A stretch of 64,000 bases of DNA, from positions 647,001 to 711,000 of the forward strand of contig NZ_CP139418.1 in NCBI RefSeq assembly GCF_034137685.1, read 5' to 3'. Positions 27,451 to 37,718 of this stretch are shown one piece after another. The position numbers were made by a program, and so were the translations under genes. This DNA comes from Streptococcus sp. S1 (GTDB lineage Bacteria > Bacillota > Bacilli > Lactobacillales > Streptococcaceae). The notes under the pieces are model-generated. The model had not been told where the DNA came from and searched no databases. It saw only the letters and a list, made by a program, of their open reading frames with translations. Each line of letters opens with the position of its first letter. The first letter of the stretch is position 1.

Positions 27451-28440
27451 ATGAATAAAGAAACAAAACGGTTTTTAGCAGGGAGTGTGGCAATTCTATC
27501 TTTAGTAGTGGCAGGATGTTCCCAGTCTAAAACAACACCAGAATCAGCAAAGGAAACAACTGAAGCAAAAACGACGAAACAAGCAGTAGTCGAATATACA
27601 ACAGATAGTAAAAATCCAGCAGCATCTTTTGACTGGAATGCAAAAGTCGCACCAATGACGAAATACGAACAAACTTTTGTCGAAACAAATAGTGGTAAAA
27701 CAGTTACGAAGAAATTGGATGGTGTGCAAAAAGCAGTAGATGCCTTGAATGAAAAGAAAAAGAGCATCACTGACAAAAAAGTTAAAGAAGCTTTAAAACT
27801 TGTAGATGCAGTTTTTGTAAATCAAGAAAACTTTGATGTGTTACTAAAAGCAACAGGGACATCAAGCCAAGAAGAATTCTTCACACGTATTTGGAATGAT
27901 TACATGGTGAACTTCTTGAAGGAAGCACGCCCAACATATACAAATGACGGGGAAGTGGAGTATCAAGGAGTGAAGTATCCAATTAAAGTATACGGCCCAA
28001 TGTACTTAAAGGTAAATACGAATGCCTTAGGAAGAGCTGCGGCCTATACGCTTGAAGATTATAAAGTGGAAGGTGATACAGTATACTTGAAATTAAAAGC
28101 ACCACGTGTTGACACTTACCAATATGAAGTACAAGCAAGCTATCAAACAAATAATAAAGCGTTCTTTGAGGGGATGCTTCAAGATGCACAAAAAGTCGGA
28201 CAAACAGACTTTACAAAAGCGCTCTTGTATAAATTTATTTACCGATTAGCAGCCGTTGGATTTAGAGGAGATGGCTATGTCAACTTAGAAGGAATGGATT
28301 ATTACGATAAAAACAATCACTATTTAGCGATTAAGGTAGACGATAAAGGTAATACAACCATTGATGATAAGAACTTGGTGAACCTTCTACAAATCGATTT
28401 GAAGCCAGCAAATGAAGCTAATAAAGCAAAATTTGAATAA
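27451..28440 (+). CDS. Lipoprotein of unknown function, paralogue 1
   Basis: 329 residues. Lipobox LVVAGC gives lipid attachment at Cys23. After a Lys/Thr-rich linker (about 25-48) comes a globular domain starting SKNPAASFDWN. Shared with the next gene: YPIKVYGPM, a TN-x-L strand, YKVEGD-x-VYLK, and a C-terminal AIKVDDKGNTTIDD segment. No enzyme or solute-binding family recognised; the length fits a secreted ligand-binding or adhesive domain. It is more AT-rich than the flanking housekeeping genes. It lies in a patch with a dead mutase gene and direct repeats, which suggests acquired DNA. Confidence 0.85.
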   Translation: MNKETKRFLAGSVAILSLVVAGCSQSKTTPESAKETTEAKTTKQAVVEYTTDSKNPAASFDWNAKVAPMTKYEQTFVETNSGKTVTKKLDGVQKAVDALNEKKKSITDKKVKEALKLVDAVFVNQENFDVLLKATGTSSQEEFFTRIWNDYMVNFLKEARPTYTNDGEVEYQGVKYPIKVYGPMYLKVNTNALGRAAAYTLEDYKVEGDTVYLKLKAPRVDTYQYEVQASYQTNNKAFFEGMLQDAQKVGQTDFTKALLYKFIYRLAAVGFRGDGYVNLEGMDYYDKNNHYLAIKVDDKGNTTIDDKNLVNLLQIDLKPANEANKAKFE

Positions 28441-28453
28441 GAAAAATGATCAT

Positions 28454-28485
28454 AAAGCTCCTACAATAGTGGGGCTTTTTTATAC
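28454..28485 (+). terminator. Terminator between the two lipoprotein genes
   Basis: AAAGCTCC, a nine-base loop, GGGGCTTTTTT. Short stem with a T run. Confidence 0.65.
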
Positions 28486-28497
28486 TTGGAGGAAATG

Positions 28498-28526
28498 TTG
28501 TAAAAGGGGAAACAATATGTTACAAT
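28498..28526 (+). promoter_or_regulatory. Promoter of lipoprotein gene 2
   Basis: TTGTAA (28498-28503), 17-nt spacer, TACAAT (28521-28526). With the terminator before it, the second gene is a separate transcript. Confidence 0.65.
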
Positions 28527-28586
28527 AAATTTATATTATACATTGTGATGAAGTACACAAGTTATAAAGAAAAAGAGGAGAAGTTT

Positions 28587-29594
28587 ATGAAGAAAGAAAT
28601 AAAGCGCTTTTTATTAGGAGGTACTGCGCTATTATCACTATTAGTAGCAGGTTGCTCAAAAACAAAGACGGATAATGAAACGAGTCAAGTAAAGACAACT
28701 AAATCTTCAACAAAAAAGAAAACACCATCTATTAGCGAGTATAAAACTGACAGCAAAAATCCAGGTGCTGCATTCGACTGGAACTTAGTAGGAGCAGGGT
28801 TAAAAGACTATAAACGAGAATTTTATGACATAGAAGGAAAGAGAGTTACTAAGTTGACCGCGTCAGTATTAGACGCAGTTGGGAATCTGCAAAAAACAAA
28901 GAGTGAGATTACAGATAGCAAAGTCCTTGCTGCGTTAAAATTATTAGATGCTGTATATGTAGACCAATCAAATATTGGAGATTTACTCCAAGCTGCGGGA
29001 GTATCCAATCAGAAGGAACTCTATGAAAAAATTTGGAATGAGTATATGATTGAAGATATTACTAAAAATCATCCAACATTCAATAACGATGCGACCGCCG
29101 AATTAGATGGTGTCACTTATCCAATTAAGGTTTACGGACCAATGAAGCTAAAAATTTATACGAACTCACTGGCTCAAGCAGGTGCATATGAATTACTCAA
29201 TTATAAAGTTGAAGGCGATATGGTGTACTTGAAGTATAATGCTCCTAGCATGGAAGGAGATACGCAAGTTCATTATTCAAAAGAACAAAAAAATAATCAG
29301 GCTTTCCTTAATGAAATTAAGGAAGAAACAGAAAAATCATCTGGACAAGATTATAATAAGAACCTGATTATGAGAACTATTTTCACTTTAGCAACTGTAC
29401 AATTTAAAGGGGATGGATCGTTTGGCGTCGAAGGAAGTGGAGAATTTTACGTTAGTGGCCCATATTATCTAGCTGTTAAAGTTGATGAAAATGGAAAAAC
29501 AAGTATTGATCTTACCAATTTACTTGCTCTCATTCAAATTCACTCTAAGTCAGCCACTGAGGCGAATGAAGTAAAATTTCAAAAAAATCAATAA
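28587..29594 (+). CDS. Lipoprotein of unknown function, paralogue 2
   Basis: 335 residues from ATG 28587, which follows GAGGAG; an upstream in-frame ATG is rejected because it would bury the signal peptide. Lipobox LLVAGC, Cys23. It is collinear with the preceding lipoprotein over the whole length (SKNPGAAFDWN, LLDAVYVDQ, YPIKVYGPM, YKVEGD, AVKVDENGKTSID), so the pair is a tandem duplication that has diverged widely. Function unknown. AT-rich like its partner. A clear terminator follows. Confidence 0.85.
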   Translation: MKKEIKRFLLGGTALLSLLVAGCSKTKTDNETSQVKTTKSSTKKKTPSISEYKTDSKNPGAAFDWNLVGAGLKDYKREFYDIEGKRVTKLTASVLDAVGNLQKTKSEITDSKVLAALKLLDAVYVDQSNIGDLLQAAGVSNQKELYEKIWNEYMIEDITKNHPTFNNDATAELDGVTYPIKVYGPMKLKIYTNSLAQAGAYELLNYKVEGDMVYLKYNAPSMEGDTQVHYSKEQKNNQAFLNEIKEETEKSSGQDYNKNLIMRTIFTLATVQFKGDGSFGVEGSGEFYVSGPYYLAVKVDENGKTSIDLTNLLALIQIHSKSATEANEVKFQKNQ

Positions 29595-29598
29595 TCGA

Positions 29599-29629
29599 AA
29601 AACCGGTACCCTCATTTAGGACCGGTTTT
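29599..29629 (+). terminator. Terminator after lipoprotein gene 2
   Basis: AAACCGGT/ACCGGTTT stem with a 13-nt loop and a TTTTATT tail. Confidence 0.8.
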
Positions 29630-29746
29630 ATTGGATCTATTCTTACCAAGATTATTTCAAAATAACTTGTTTATTTAAGGCACAATGATTGCATGTAATC
29701 GTAAAAAATCTCTCTATGTTCTGAAACTCCACTCTTGTTTCATCTT

Positions 29747-29850
29747 GCCCTGATTCGGTACAATTAGTAGTCATTTACAAGTAAAGTTGGAAGCGGATCT
29801 GATGGCAGAAGGGAGGGTTTTTATAGAAGGAATAGGGAGAGAAACCTTCC
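29747..29850. repeat. Diverged direct repeat, right copy
   Basis: Matches 26868-26978: CCTGATTCGGTACAATTA, then AGCGGATCTGATGGCAGAAG and TTTTTATAGAAGGAATAGG. The 300-nt gap before tsaB holds this copy and the tsaB -10 (TATAAT, 29876-29881); I see nothing else in it. Confidence 0.5.
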
Positions 29851-29906
29851 TCTACCGTTTAGTGCCTAATTGTAGTATAATATGAAGCAGACAATGAGGA
29901 GAAAAG

Positions 29907-30590
29907 ATGAAATTATTAGCATTTGATACCTCGAGTAAGGCTCTTTCTGTAGCGATATTAGAAGATGAGACTCTACTTGCAGAAACAACATTAACCATTA
30001 AAAAGAATCATAGTATTACCTTGATGCCGGTCATCGATTTTTTGATGCACCAAATCGACTTGACACCCAAGGACTTGGATCGTATCGTGGTATCAGAAGG
30101 TCCTGGGAGTTACACTGGACTGCGCATTGCGGTCGCAACCGCAAAGACCTTGGCTCATACCTTAGGGATTGAATTGGTCGGGGTTTCGAGCCTATTAGCC
30201 CTAGTGCCAGATGATCTAGAAGGTTTGGTTGTTCCTGTCATGGATGCCCGTCGGAACAACGTTTATGCAGGTTTTTACCAAGATGATCAGCTGATCGCAC
30301 CAGAAGGACATTTTCCATTTGAGGAAGTCCTAGAGCATGCAGCGACGAGTGAGCAGGTCACCTTTGTCGGAGAAGTCACTGCCTTTAAGGAGCAGATTGC
30401 CTCTAGCCTGCCAAGTGCTACTTACTATGAAACCTTGCCAGATGCAGTGAAAATCGGACGTCTCGGTCTCAAAAAAACGCCTGTTAGCCTCCATGATTTT
30501 GTTCCTCATTATCTCAAACGGGTCGAAGCAGAGGAAAATTGGCTCAAAGACCACACGGAAACAACGACCTCTTACATCAAGCGCCTATGA
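29907..30590 (+). CDS. tsaB: tRNA threonylcarbamoyladenosine synthesis protein TsaB
   Basis: Partner of TsaD in t6A37 modification of ANN-reading tRNAs. 227 residues with the inactive ASKHA fold: LLAFDTSSKALSVAI, GPGSYTGLRIA, PVMDARRNNVYAG. First gene of the tsaB-rimI-tsaD cluster; its stop overlaps the rimI start as ATGATGA. Confidence 0.96.
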   Translation: MKLLAFDTSSKALSVAILEDETLLAETTLTIKKNHSITLMPVIDFLMHQIDLTPKDLDRIVVSEGPGSYTGLRIAVATAKTLAHTLGIELVGVSSLLALVPDDLEGLVVPVMDARRNNVYAGFYQDDQLIAPEGHFPFEEVLEHAATSEQVTFVGEVTAFKEQIASSLPSATYYETLPDAVKIGRLGLKKTPVSLHDFVPHYLKRVEAEENWLKDHTETTTSYIKRL

Positions 30591-31024
30591 TGAAAGGAAC
30601 AATCAAGAAAGGGAGCGTCCAGGATGCAGCTGCCATTCTCGCTGTGATGGAAGATGTCTATGAAGCAAGTCCCTGGAAGTTGGAGCAGATTGAAGCTGAT
30701 TTAGAGCAGGAATCGACCTTCTATTTCCTAGCTGTGGATGAGGGGCAAGTCCTTGGATTTGTCGCCATTCAAGAGACTCTCTATGAAGCAGAGGTCTTAC
30801 AGATTGCGGTCAAGCGCGCCTTTCAAGGCCAAGGCTTAGCTCAGCAGTTACTTGCGCAGTTGCCGGACCAAAAAGAGATTTTCTTAGAAGTGCGCGTGTC
30901 CAATCAATCGGCCCAAGGCCTATACAAAAAAATGCATTTTGAAGAAATTGCACGGAGGAAAAACTACTATCACGATCCCATAGAGGATGCTGTGATCATG
31001 AAGAGGAACCCAAATGAAAGATAG
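30587..31024 (+). CDS. rimI: Ribosomal protein-alanine N-acetyltransferase RimI-like
   Basis: GNAT acetyltransferase, 145 residues. The acetyl-CoA loop reads [15 protein letters not shown], and the C-terminal [18 protein letters not shown] strand and helix are typical of RimI. It starts within the tsaB stop (ATG 30587 or the adjacent 30590) and ends 11 nt inside tsaD, so translation of all three is coupled. In E. coli RimI acetylates S18; the Gram-positive target is uncertain. Confidence 0.92.
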   Translation: MMKGTIKKGSVQDAAAILAVMEDVYEASPWKLEQIEADLEQESTFYFLAVDEGQVLGFVAIQETLYEAEVLQIAVKRAFQGQGLAQQLLAQLPDQKEIFLEVRVSNQSAQGLYKKMHFEEIARRKNYYHDPIEDAVIMKRNPNER

Positions 31025-32024
31025 ATATATTTTGGCTTTTGAGACATCTTGCGATGAGACCAGCGTGGCTGTCTTGAAAAATGACGACCAACTCTTGTCC
31101 AATGTCATTGCCAGTCAAATCGAAAGTCACAAGCGTTTTGGTGGGGTGGTACCTGAGGTAGCCTCTCGTCACCATGTGGAAGTCATCACCGCTTGTATTG
31201 AAGAAGCCTTAGAAGAAGCCGGCATTACAGAAGCCGATGTCACAGCTGTGGCTGTCACCTACGGTCCAGGTCTGGTTGGGGCTCTCTTGGTCGGCTTAGC
31301 AGCGGCCAAGGCCTTTGCCTGGGCGCATGGACTCCCTTTGATTCCTGTCAATCATATGGCAGGGCACTTGATGGCCGCTCAAAGCGTGGAGCCTTTAGAG
31401 TTTCCGCTTTTGGCCTTGCTGGTGAGTGGAGGACATACCGAGCTAGTCTACGTCAGTGAAGCTGGTGATTATAAGATCGTTGGAGAGACACGTGATGACG
31501 CTGTCGGAGAGGCTTATGACAAGGTCGGGCGCGTCATGGGCTTGACCTATCCAGCAGGACGTGAGATTGATCAGCTGGCCCACCAAGGGGCTGATATCTA
31601 CGATTTTCCTCGGGCCATGATCAAGGAAGACAATCTGGAATTCTCTTTTTCAGGGCTCAAATCAGCCTTTATCAATCTGCACCATAATGCCGAGCAAAAA
31701 GGTGAAAGTCTCTCCAATGCAGACTTGTCTGCAAGCTTTCAGGCAGCTGTCTTAGACATTCTCATGGCCAAGACTAAGAAGGCTTTGGAGAAATACCCAG
31801 TCAAAACCTTAGTCGTCGCTGGTGGGGTCGCAGCCAACCAAGGTCTTCGTGAACGCTTGACTTCTGAGATCACCGATGTTAAGGTCATCATTCCGCCTCT
31901 GCGCCTCTGTGGGGACAATGCAGGGATGATCGCCTATGCCAGCGTCAGCGAGTGGAATAAGGGAAATTTTGCTAGCTTAGATCTCAATGCTAAGCCAAGC
32001 CTGGCCTTTGAAGGAATCGAATAA
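31014..32024 (+). CDS. tsaD: tRNA N6-threonylcarbamoyladenosine transferase TsaD
   Basis: Transfers threonylcarbamoyl to A37 with TsaB and TsaE. 336 residues. ASKHA ATPase with the metal pair in [10 protein letters not shown] (H-x-x-x-H), [10 protein letters not shown] and [13 protein letters not shown]. Start [11 protein letters not shown] is typical. It overlaps rimI by 11 nt. TsaE is not in this window. Confidence 0.97.
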   Translation: MKDRYILAFETSCDETSVAVLKNDDQLLSNVIASQIESHKRFGGVVPEVASRHHVEVITACIEEALEEAGITEADVTAVAVTYGPGLVGALLVGLAAAKAFAWAHGLPLIPVNHMAGHLMAAQSVEPLEFPLLALLVSGGHTELVYVSEAGDYKIVGETRDDAVGEAYDKVGRVMGLTYPAGREIDQLAHQGADIYDFPRAMIKEDNLEFSFSGLKSAFINLHHNAEQKGESLSNADLSASFQAAVLDILMAKTKKALEKYPVKTLVVAGGVAANQGLRERLTSEITDVKVIIPPLRLCGDNAGMIAYASVSEWNKGNFASLDLNAKPSLAFEGIE

Positions 32025-32031
32025 GAAAAAG

Positions 32032-32070
32032 GAGCCAATTGGATGTGCAAGGTCCAATGGCTTTTTTGCT
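32032..32070 (+). terminator. Terminator after tsaD
   Basis: GAGCCAATTGGA/TCCAATGGCT stem followed by TTTTTTG. Confidence 0.8.
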
Positions 32071-32242
32071 GGGGTCTCACCAACTAGTAGCGAATTTGCG
32101 AGTCGAAAGAAAATTCGGTATGATAGAAGGAATAAAAGATTGAGGAGGGCTGGGATTATAAAGCTTTCTCTCTCAGTTGTCCTTTTTCAACCTTTTTTCT
32201 TGTGTTATAATAGAGGTCAATGATTCAGAAAGGAGTGAGAGA

Positions 32243-32938
32243 GTGGAAAAAGATTTTTGGCAGGGGGTGAGGGACGCACTTCCGACGGCTTTGGGCTATA
32301 TCAGTATTGGCATGGCTTGTGGTGTTGTGGCGTCTCCTTATCTTTCTCCTTTAGAGATGGCCTTGATGAGTGTCTTGGTCTATGCTGGGGCGGCCCAGTT
32401 TGCGATGATCTCTCTGATTGCGGCCCACTCTTCGATCTTGAATATGGCTTTGACGGTGTGTTTGATCAATCTCCGTAATATGTTGATGAGTCTGCATACG
32501 TCGTCTGACTTTAAGGATGCTAGCCTTGCTCATACCATCGGGATTGGAAGTCTCCTGACCGATGAGAGTTATGGGGTCTACTTGAGTGAGAAGTTAAAAA
32601 CGGACACCATTACAGTTCCTTGGATGCATGGGAACAATCTAGTAGGCTATGTGGCCTGGATCAGTGCGACAGTTATCGGAACAGCTCTAGGATCTCTCCT
32701 ACCTAATCCAAAGGCTTTTGGGCTTGATTTTGCTTTAGTGGCTATGTTTATTGGGATTTTTGCAGCCCAGTTTCAAGGAATGCAACTGACAGAAAAGACC
32801 AAGACTATGCTCATGGTGCTGTTAGCAGTAGCAGTGAGTTTCTTTCTCTTACTCTTTTTTGTTTCGCAACCGCTAGCTGTGCTAGCTGCGACCTTGATCG
32901 GCTGTTTTGTGGGGGTGGTCTGTGATGCGCGTGAATAG
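32243..32938 (+). CDS. azlC: Branched-chain amino acid export permease AzlC
   Basis: 231 residues from GTG 32243, set by AAGGAG eight bases upstream. About six membrane helices; conserved AAQFAM and LINLRNMLMS. AzlC with AzlD exports branched-chain amino acids. TATAAT at 32206-32211 is the likely -10. azlD begins 14 nt before the azlC stop. Confidence 0.92.
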   Translation: MEKDFWQGVRDALPTALGYISIGMACGVVASPYLSPLEMALMSVLVYAGAAQFAMISLIAAHSSILNMALTVCLINLRNMLMSLHTSSDFKDASLAHTIGIGSLLTDESYGVYLSEKLKTDTITVPWMHGNNLVGYVAWISATVIGTALGSLLPNPKAFGLDFALVAMFIGIFAAQFQGMQLTEKTKTMLMVLLAVAVSFFLLLFFVSQPLAVLAATLIGCFVGVVCDARE

Positions 32939-33251
32939 TTCTATCTTCATGGCCATTCTGGCCTCAGCCCTCGTTACCTGGATTCCTCGGATCTTGCCCT
33001 TTCTCTTAGTCAAATACAAGGGACTGCCGGATCCTGTGACCCGCTTTCTCAAATACCTACCCATTTCCATTATCTTTGCCTTGGTGTTATCGAGCTTAGT
33101 AGATGGGAAAATGGGAAACCTCCCTCAGTTCCACTGGTTGGACCTCGTGGTGACTATTCCCAGTCTCTTTGTAGCCTTTCGTTACAAAAACCTGATGGGA
33201 ACCGTCTTATTTGGGATTGTCTTGATCGCCCTCTTACGATTGGTATTTTAA
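32925..33251 (+). CDS. azlD: Branched-chain amino acid transport protein AzlD
   Basis: 108 residues, four membrane helices; conserved TWIPRILPF and FLKYLPISI. The small partner of AzlC. ATG 32925 after GGGGGTGG; overlaps azlC by 14 nt, so the subunits are made together. Confidence 0.9.
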   Translation: MRVNSSIFMAILASALVTWIPRILPFLLVKYKGLPDPVTRFLKYLPISIIFALVLSSLVDGKMGNLPQFHWLDLVVTIPSLFVAFRYKNLMGTVLFGIVLIALLRLVF

Positions 33252-33279
33252 ATACAAAAATATGTTACAGAAAAATGAC

Positions 33280-33325
33280 AATTATTACAAAAAAAACTTG
33301 ATTTTTGTAATAATTAGAGTATAAT
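33280..33325 (+). promoter_or_regulatory. Promoter overlapped by a perfect 14-bp inverted repeat
   Basis: AATTATTACAAAAA (33280-33293) and TTTTTGTAATAATT (33302-33315) are exact complements around an 8-nt loop. The -35 TTGATT (33298-33303) lies in the loop and right arm, and TATAAT is at 33320-33325 (16-nt spacer). It may end azlCD, or bind a repressor of the lipoprotein gene. Confidence 0.7.
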
Positions 33326-33354
33326 GGGAGTCATAAAGATAAAGAGGTGATCTT

Positions 33355-34017
33355 ATGAAAAAATCAATCTTCCGTTGGAGTGCCGCTGTTCTGGTAGCTG
33401 CTTCACTTGGTCTAGCTCTCGGTGGTTGTGGTGCAAAGGATAAAAAAACAGCTTCCTCATCCGAGAAAGCATCTACCAGCAAGGTAGAGAAAAAAGCCAA
33501 AAGTACTAGCAAAAAGAGTGCAGCATCTTCCTCTCAGGAAAAAGATACAGCTAGCTCTTCGACTCAAGCAAGTAGCGCGACAGCTACAAAAGACTCTAGT
33601 AAGAGCGAGAATGCGTCTGCTACGACGCAAGCTACTGTTCCTGCAGAACTGGTGGGAACTTGGGTAGGATCTAGTCCACAAGCAGATGCGATTAAAATGA
33701 CAGTGGATGCCAATGGTAATGTGACAACAGTGGTTAGCTTCAAAAATGATAGCGAACCAACTCGGACAGCGACCTATACAGCAAAAGCTGTCCAAGCGAC
33801 TGGAAATATCTACTATTGGAATGTTGAAGGCTTTGATGGGGCTGATGCCTTGCTCCCTGGGATTACAGGCTTAGGTGGAGCCAACTTCCGATTTGAACCT
33901 GGTTTTATCTTGGAAGAAGGACACTATACACCGATTGTGTTTACAACAGATCTCAATACAGAATTTGACTACACCAAATACAACGATTTCCGCTTTTCAT
34001 TAACCAAAGAACAATAA
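33355..34017 (+). CDS. Ser/Lys-rich lipoprotein with a C-terminal beta domain
   Basis: 220 residues. Lipobox ALGGC, Cys25. Residues about 27-95 are a low-complexity Ser/Lys/Thr/Ala linker, suited to span the wall. Residues about 98-220 (VPAELVGTWVGSSPQ, then alternating strands and an FRFSLTKEQ end) look like a small beta domain of a lipocalin-like or secreted lipoprotein type. The VGTWVG start is common in such domains. No function recognised. It ends in a strong bidirectional terminator shared with glpF. Confidence 0.85.
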   Translation: MKKSIFRWSAAVLVAASLGLALGGCGAKDKKTASSSEKASTSKVEKKAKSTSKKSAASSSQEKDTASSSTQASSATATKDSSKSENASATTQATVPAELVGTWVGSSPQADAIKMTVDANGNVTTVVSFKNDSEPTRTATYTAKAVQATGNIYYWNVEGFDGADALLPGITGLGGANFRFEPGFILEEGHYTPIVFTTDLNTEFDYTKYNDFRFSLTKEQ

Positions 34018-34020
34018 AAA

Positions 34021-34055
34021 AAGACGAACTCGATAGGACATCGAGTTCGTCTTTT
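34021..34055. terminator. Bidirectional terminator between the lipoprotein gene and glpF
   Basis: Fourteen-bp perfect stem AAGACGAACTCGAT/ATCGAGTTCGTCTT with A-rich and T-rich flanks on both sides. Confidence 0.92.
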
Positions 34056-34066
34056 TAGTCATTAGA

Positions 34067-34939
34067 TTATCCAAGATAGATAACTTTGAACAATAGTACA
34101 GCTAAGATAGCAGCAAGAATTGGGGCTACAACGGGTACCCAAGCATACCACCATTTAGAATCACCCTTGTGCTCTCCTAAGACAGACTTTGGAAGGAAGG
34201 CGTGAACCAAACGAGGACCAAAGTCACGTGCAGGGTTCAAACCAGGTCCAGTAGGACCACCGAGTGATGTGACAAGAGCCATAACAAGGAAACCAAGGGC
34301 CAAGTGAGCAATTCCTAGACCAGGGGCATGTGCTTGTGATAAAGCCAATTTCGCTGCTGTTGAGGTAGCATCGAAGACTCCTCCTTGTTCAGTAGCAGCT
34401 TTTTGTGCAAGGCCTGCAACTTCTGCACCGAAGAAATTCTTGGTTAATCCAAGTGCACAAAAGAAAAGGACGAAAGATCCTGCAAACTCGTTGATAAAAC
34501 CATTGATGGTAGCAGCCTTACGTGATTCAGGAGTTCCTTTATCCAAACTAGAAATCGTTGAGAATGTTCCCAAGATGTTGTTAGGATTTTCAGTCTGGAG
34601 ATAGTATGGACGGTGAGCTGCAACGACAACCAATTGTCCAAACATAGCTCCAAGAAGTTGAGCAGCGATGTATGGTAAAACATTGGCCCATGGGAAGAGT
34701 CCGCTAACCGCAAGTCCAAGAGTAAAGGCTGGATTAATGTGGTTTCCTGAAACGTTACCAAACATCAAGGCTGGCATCATGACACCCATTCCGTACCCGA
34801 TCGCAATGACAAGCCATCCGCTTTGATGACCTTTAGTTCCTTTTAATTCAACGTTTGCAACAGCACCGTTTCCGAGAATAAGTAGCAATGCTGTCCCGAA
34901 AAACTCAGTCATGAGTTTAACACTAAAATCAAAATCCAT
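34067..34939 (-). CDS. glpF: Glycerol uptake facilitator / aquaglyceroporin
   Basis: MIP-family channel, 290 residues from the ATG at 34939, preceded by AAAGGAG; a longer frame reaches back without a ribosome site. Six membrane helices and two half-helices, with NPA boxes GNHINPAF and GLNPARDFGPR. The Asp after NPAR marks the glycerol-conducting subfamily. It has an insertion-like loop in the middle (about 125-150 and 185-215) longer than in E. coli GlpF, typical of lactic-acid-bacterial members. No glpK or glpO neighbour is in the window. Confidence 0.93.
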   Translation of the reverse strand: MDFDFSVKLMTEFFGTALLLILGNGAVANVELKGTKGHQSGWLVIAIGYGMGVMMPALMFGNVSGNHINPAFTLGLAVSGLFPWANVLPYIAAQLLGAMFGQLVVVAAHRPYYLQTENPNNILGTFSTISSLDKGTPESRKAATINGFINEFAGSFVLFFCALGLTKNFFGAEVAGLAQKAATEQGGVFDATSTAAKLALSQAHAPGLGIAHLALGFLVMALVTSLGGPTGPGLNPARDFGPRLVHAFLPKSVLGEHKGDSKWWYAWVPVVAPILAAILAVLLFKVIYLG

Positions 34940-35060
34940 GATTCTAATAATCTCCTTTATAAATTTTATACCAATCCATTCTATCAAGTAAATACTAACT
35001 TGTAAAGAATTTTTAAAAATTTTATTTCAATAGATGAATAATAAAGTTAGTGAATTTCTA

Positions 35061-36269
<1,209 letters not shown>

Positions 36270-36352
36270 TCATTGTATCATAAAATGGATGTCATGAATC
36301 AAAATAGTAGCTTCAATTTTTGGTAATTTGTTTTATTTTTTTAGAAAAAAGC

Positions 36353-36380
36353 TTGCAAATTTTCCGAAAAGGAGTAAACT
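36353..36380 (+). promoter_or_regulatory. Possible lrgAB promoter
   Basis: TTGCAA (36353-36358), 16-nt spacer, TAAACT (36375-36380). It gives a leader of about 85 nt. Confidence 0.5.
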
Positions 36381-36469
36381 GATAGGGATAAATGGATGTT
36401 TACTTCTAAGTCAGCAGAATCGAGGATACGAATTCTTATTGGAAATGATCCATAAAAAGGGAGATGAAG

Positions 36470-36850
36470 ATGAAATTATATGTACAACTGACGATTATAT
36501 TCACGATTTCATTAATTGGTGAAATCATTTCGGATGGGTTGCACTTACCAATTCCTGGGAGTATGATCGGGCTGTTGATCCTATTTTTATTATTGCAGTT
36601 TAAATTATTACGCATGCGCCACGTCAATATGGTAGGAAATTTTTTGTTAGCTAACATGACGATTCTGTTTCTTCCTCCTGCGGTCGGTATTATGGATAAG
36701 TTTCATGTGATTGCGCCTTATCTGTTTCCAATCATGTTGATTCTACTTGGAGCCTTGGTCATCAATGTGGCTTTAATTGCAATCGTGGTTAGTTTTATAA
36801 AAAATCGTTTTGAGGGTGATTATCCAGAAGGGGGACGCAAGCATGGCTAA
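36470..36850 (+). CDS. lrgA: CidA/LrgA family holin-like protein
   Basis: 126 residues, four membrane helices; conserved LPIPGSMIGLLILFLLL and FLPPAVGIM. LrgA with LrgB affects autolysis and, in streptococci, pyruvate handling. ATG 36470 is preferred to ATG 36464 because AAAAAGGGAG lies 7 nt before it. lrgB starts 8 nt before its stop. No lytST pair is in the window. Confidence 0.92.
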   Translation: MKLYVQLTIIFTISLIGEIISDGLHLPIPGSMIGLLILFLLLQFKLLRMRHVNMVGNFLLANMTILFLPPAVGIMDKFHVIAPYLFPIMLILLGALVINVALIAIVVSFIKNRFEGDYPEGGRKHG

Positions 36851-37538
36851 TTTTGCGAGTAATCCTTTATTTGGGATTGTCTTATCTATTTGGGCTTATT
36901 TGATTGGAATGTTAATTTTCCGCAGGTATCCCCATCCAATAACAACGCCACTTTTAGTGGCTACAGCAATCGTTATCTTATTCTTAATGATTACAGGAAT
37001 TTCTTATAAAGATTACTATGTCGGTGGTTCCCTGTTAAATCAGTTGATTGGACCATCGACAGTCGCCTTGGGAATTCCTCTCTATAAAAGTTTCCATTTG
37101 ATGAAGCATCATGCACGGAGTATTTTGATCGGCTCAACAGTAGCAGTTATTGTGAATACGATTTTTACAGCCTTGATTGCGAAAGCATTTGGGATGAAGT
37201 ATTTTCTAGCTATTTCACTCTTTCCAAAATCGGTTACGACTGCAATGGCAGTTGGGATTACTGAAAAAATGCAAGGAATTACGACCATCACTCTTGTGGT
37301 AGTTGTAGCAACTGGATTATTAACAAGTGTCTTGGGTCCAACGATATTGAAACTGTTAAAAATAAAAGATCCAGTAGCTATTGGTTTAGCCCTTGGAGGA
37401 ACTGGACATGCAGTAGGAACAGGGACAGCGTTTAAGTATGGTCATGTGGCCGGTGCTATGGCAGGATTGGCAATAGGGATCACAGGAATTTTGTATGTAT
37501 TCATTAGTCCAATTGTGGCTTCGATGATTTTATCCTAA
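36843..37538 (+). CDS. lrgB: LrgB family membrane protein
   Basis: 231 residues, about six or seven membrane helices; conserved SVTTAMAVGI, ALGGTGHAVGTG and AGAMAGLAIGITG. Works with LrgA. The ATG at 36843 follows AGGGGG; the frame extends upstream but without a ribosome site. A short GAGAGGCTC/GGGTCTCT terminator hairpin (37555-37585) follows. Confidence 0.93.
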   Translation: MANFASNPLFGIVLSIWAYLIGMLIFRRYPHPITTPLLVATAIVILFLMITGISYKDYYVGGSLLNQLIGPSTVALGIPLYKSFHLMKHHARSILIGSTVAVIVNTIFTALIAKAFGMKYFLAISLFPKSVTTAMAVGITEKMQGITTITLVVVVATGLLTSVLGPTILKLLKIKDPVAIGLALGGTGHAVGTGTAFKYGHVAGAMAGLAIGITGILYVFISPIVASMILS

Positions 37539-37674
37539 TACATTTTATTATTTTCTGAGAGAGGCTCAAGAAGGGTCTCTTTCATTTTGTAGTGAAAGCT
37601 TAAAAATCAATCTAGAGTGAAAGAAGCTTTTCATGATTACTATCCAAAGCTTTTCCAAGCGTCTAAAAAATGGT

Positions 37675-37680
37675 ATAATG
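37675..37680 (+). promoter_or_regulatory. ybaB promoter -10
   Basis: TGGTATAAT with TATAAT at 37675-37680, 38 nt before the start. -35 weak. Confidence 0.65.
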
Positions 37681-37718
37681 AACTGTAAATTTCAGAAGTT
37701 GGAAGGAATGTCATTACT

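Noticed and set aside
29800..29870. Possible short coding tail (LMAEGRVFIEGIG) before tsaB
   Set aside because: No start codon or ribosome site; better explained as part of the diverged direct repeat.
36328..36522. 64-codon frame upstream of lrgA
   Set aside because: It overlaps the lrgA start and promoter, lacks a good ribosome site and resembles nothing.
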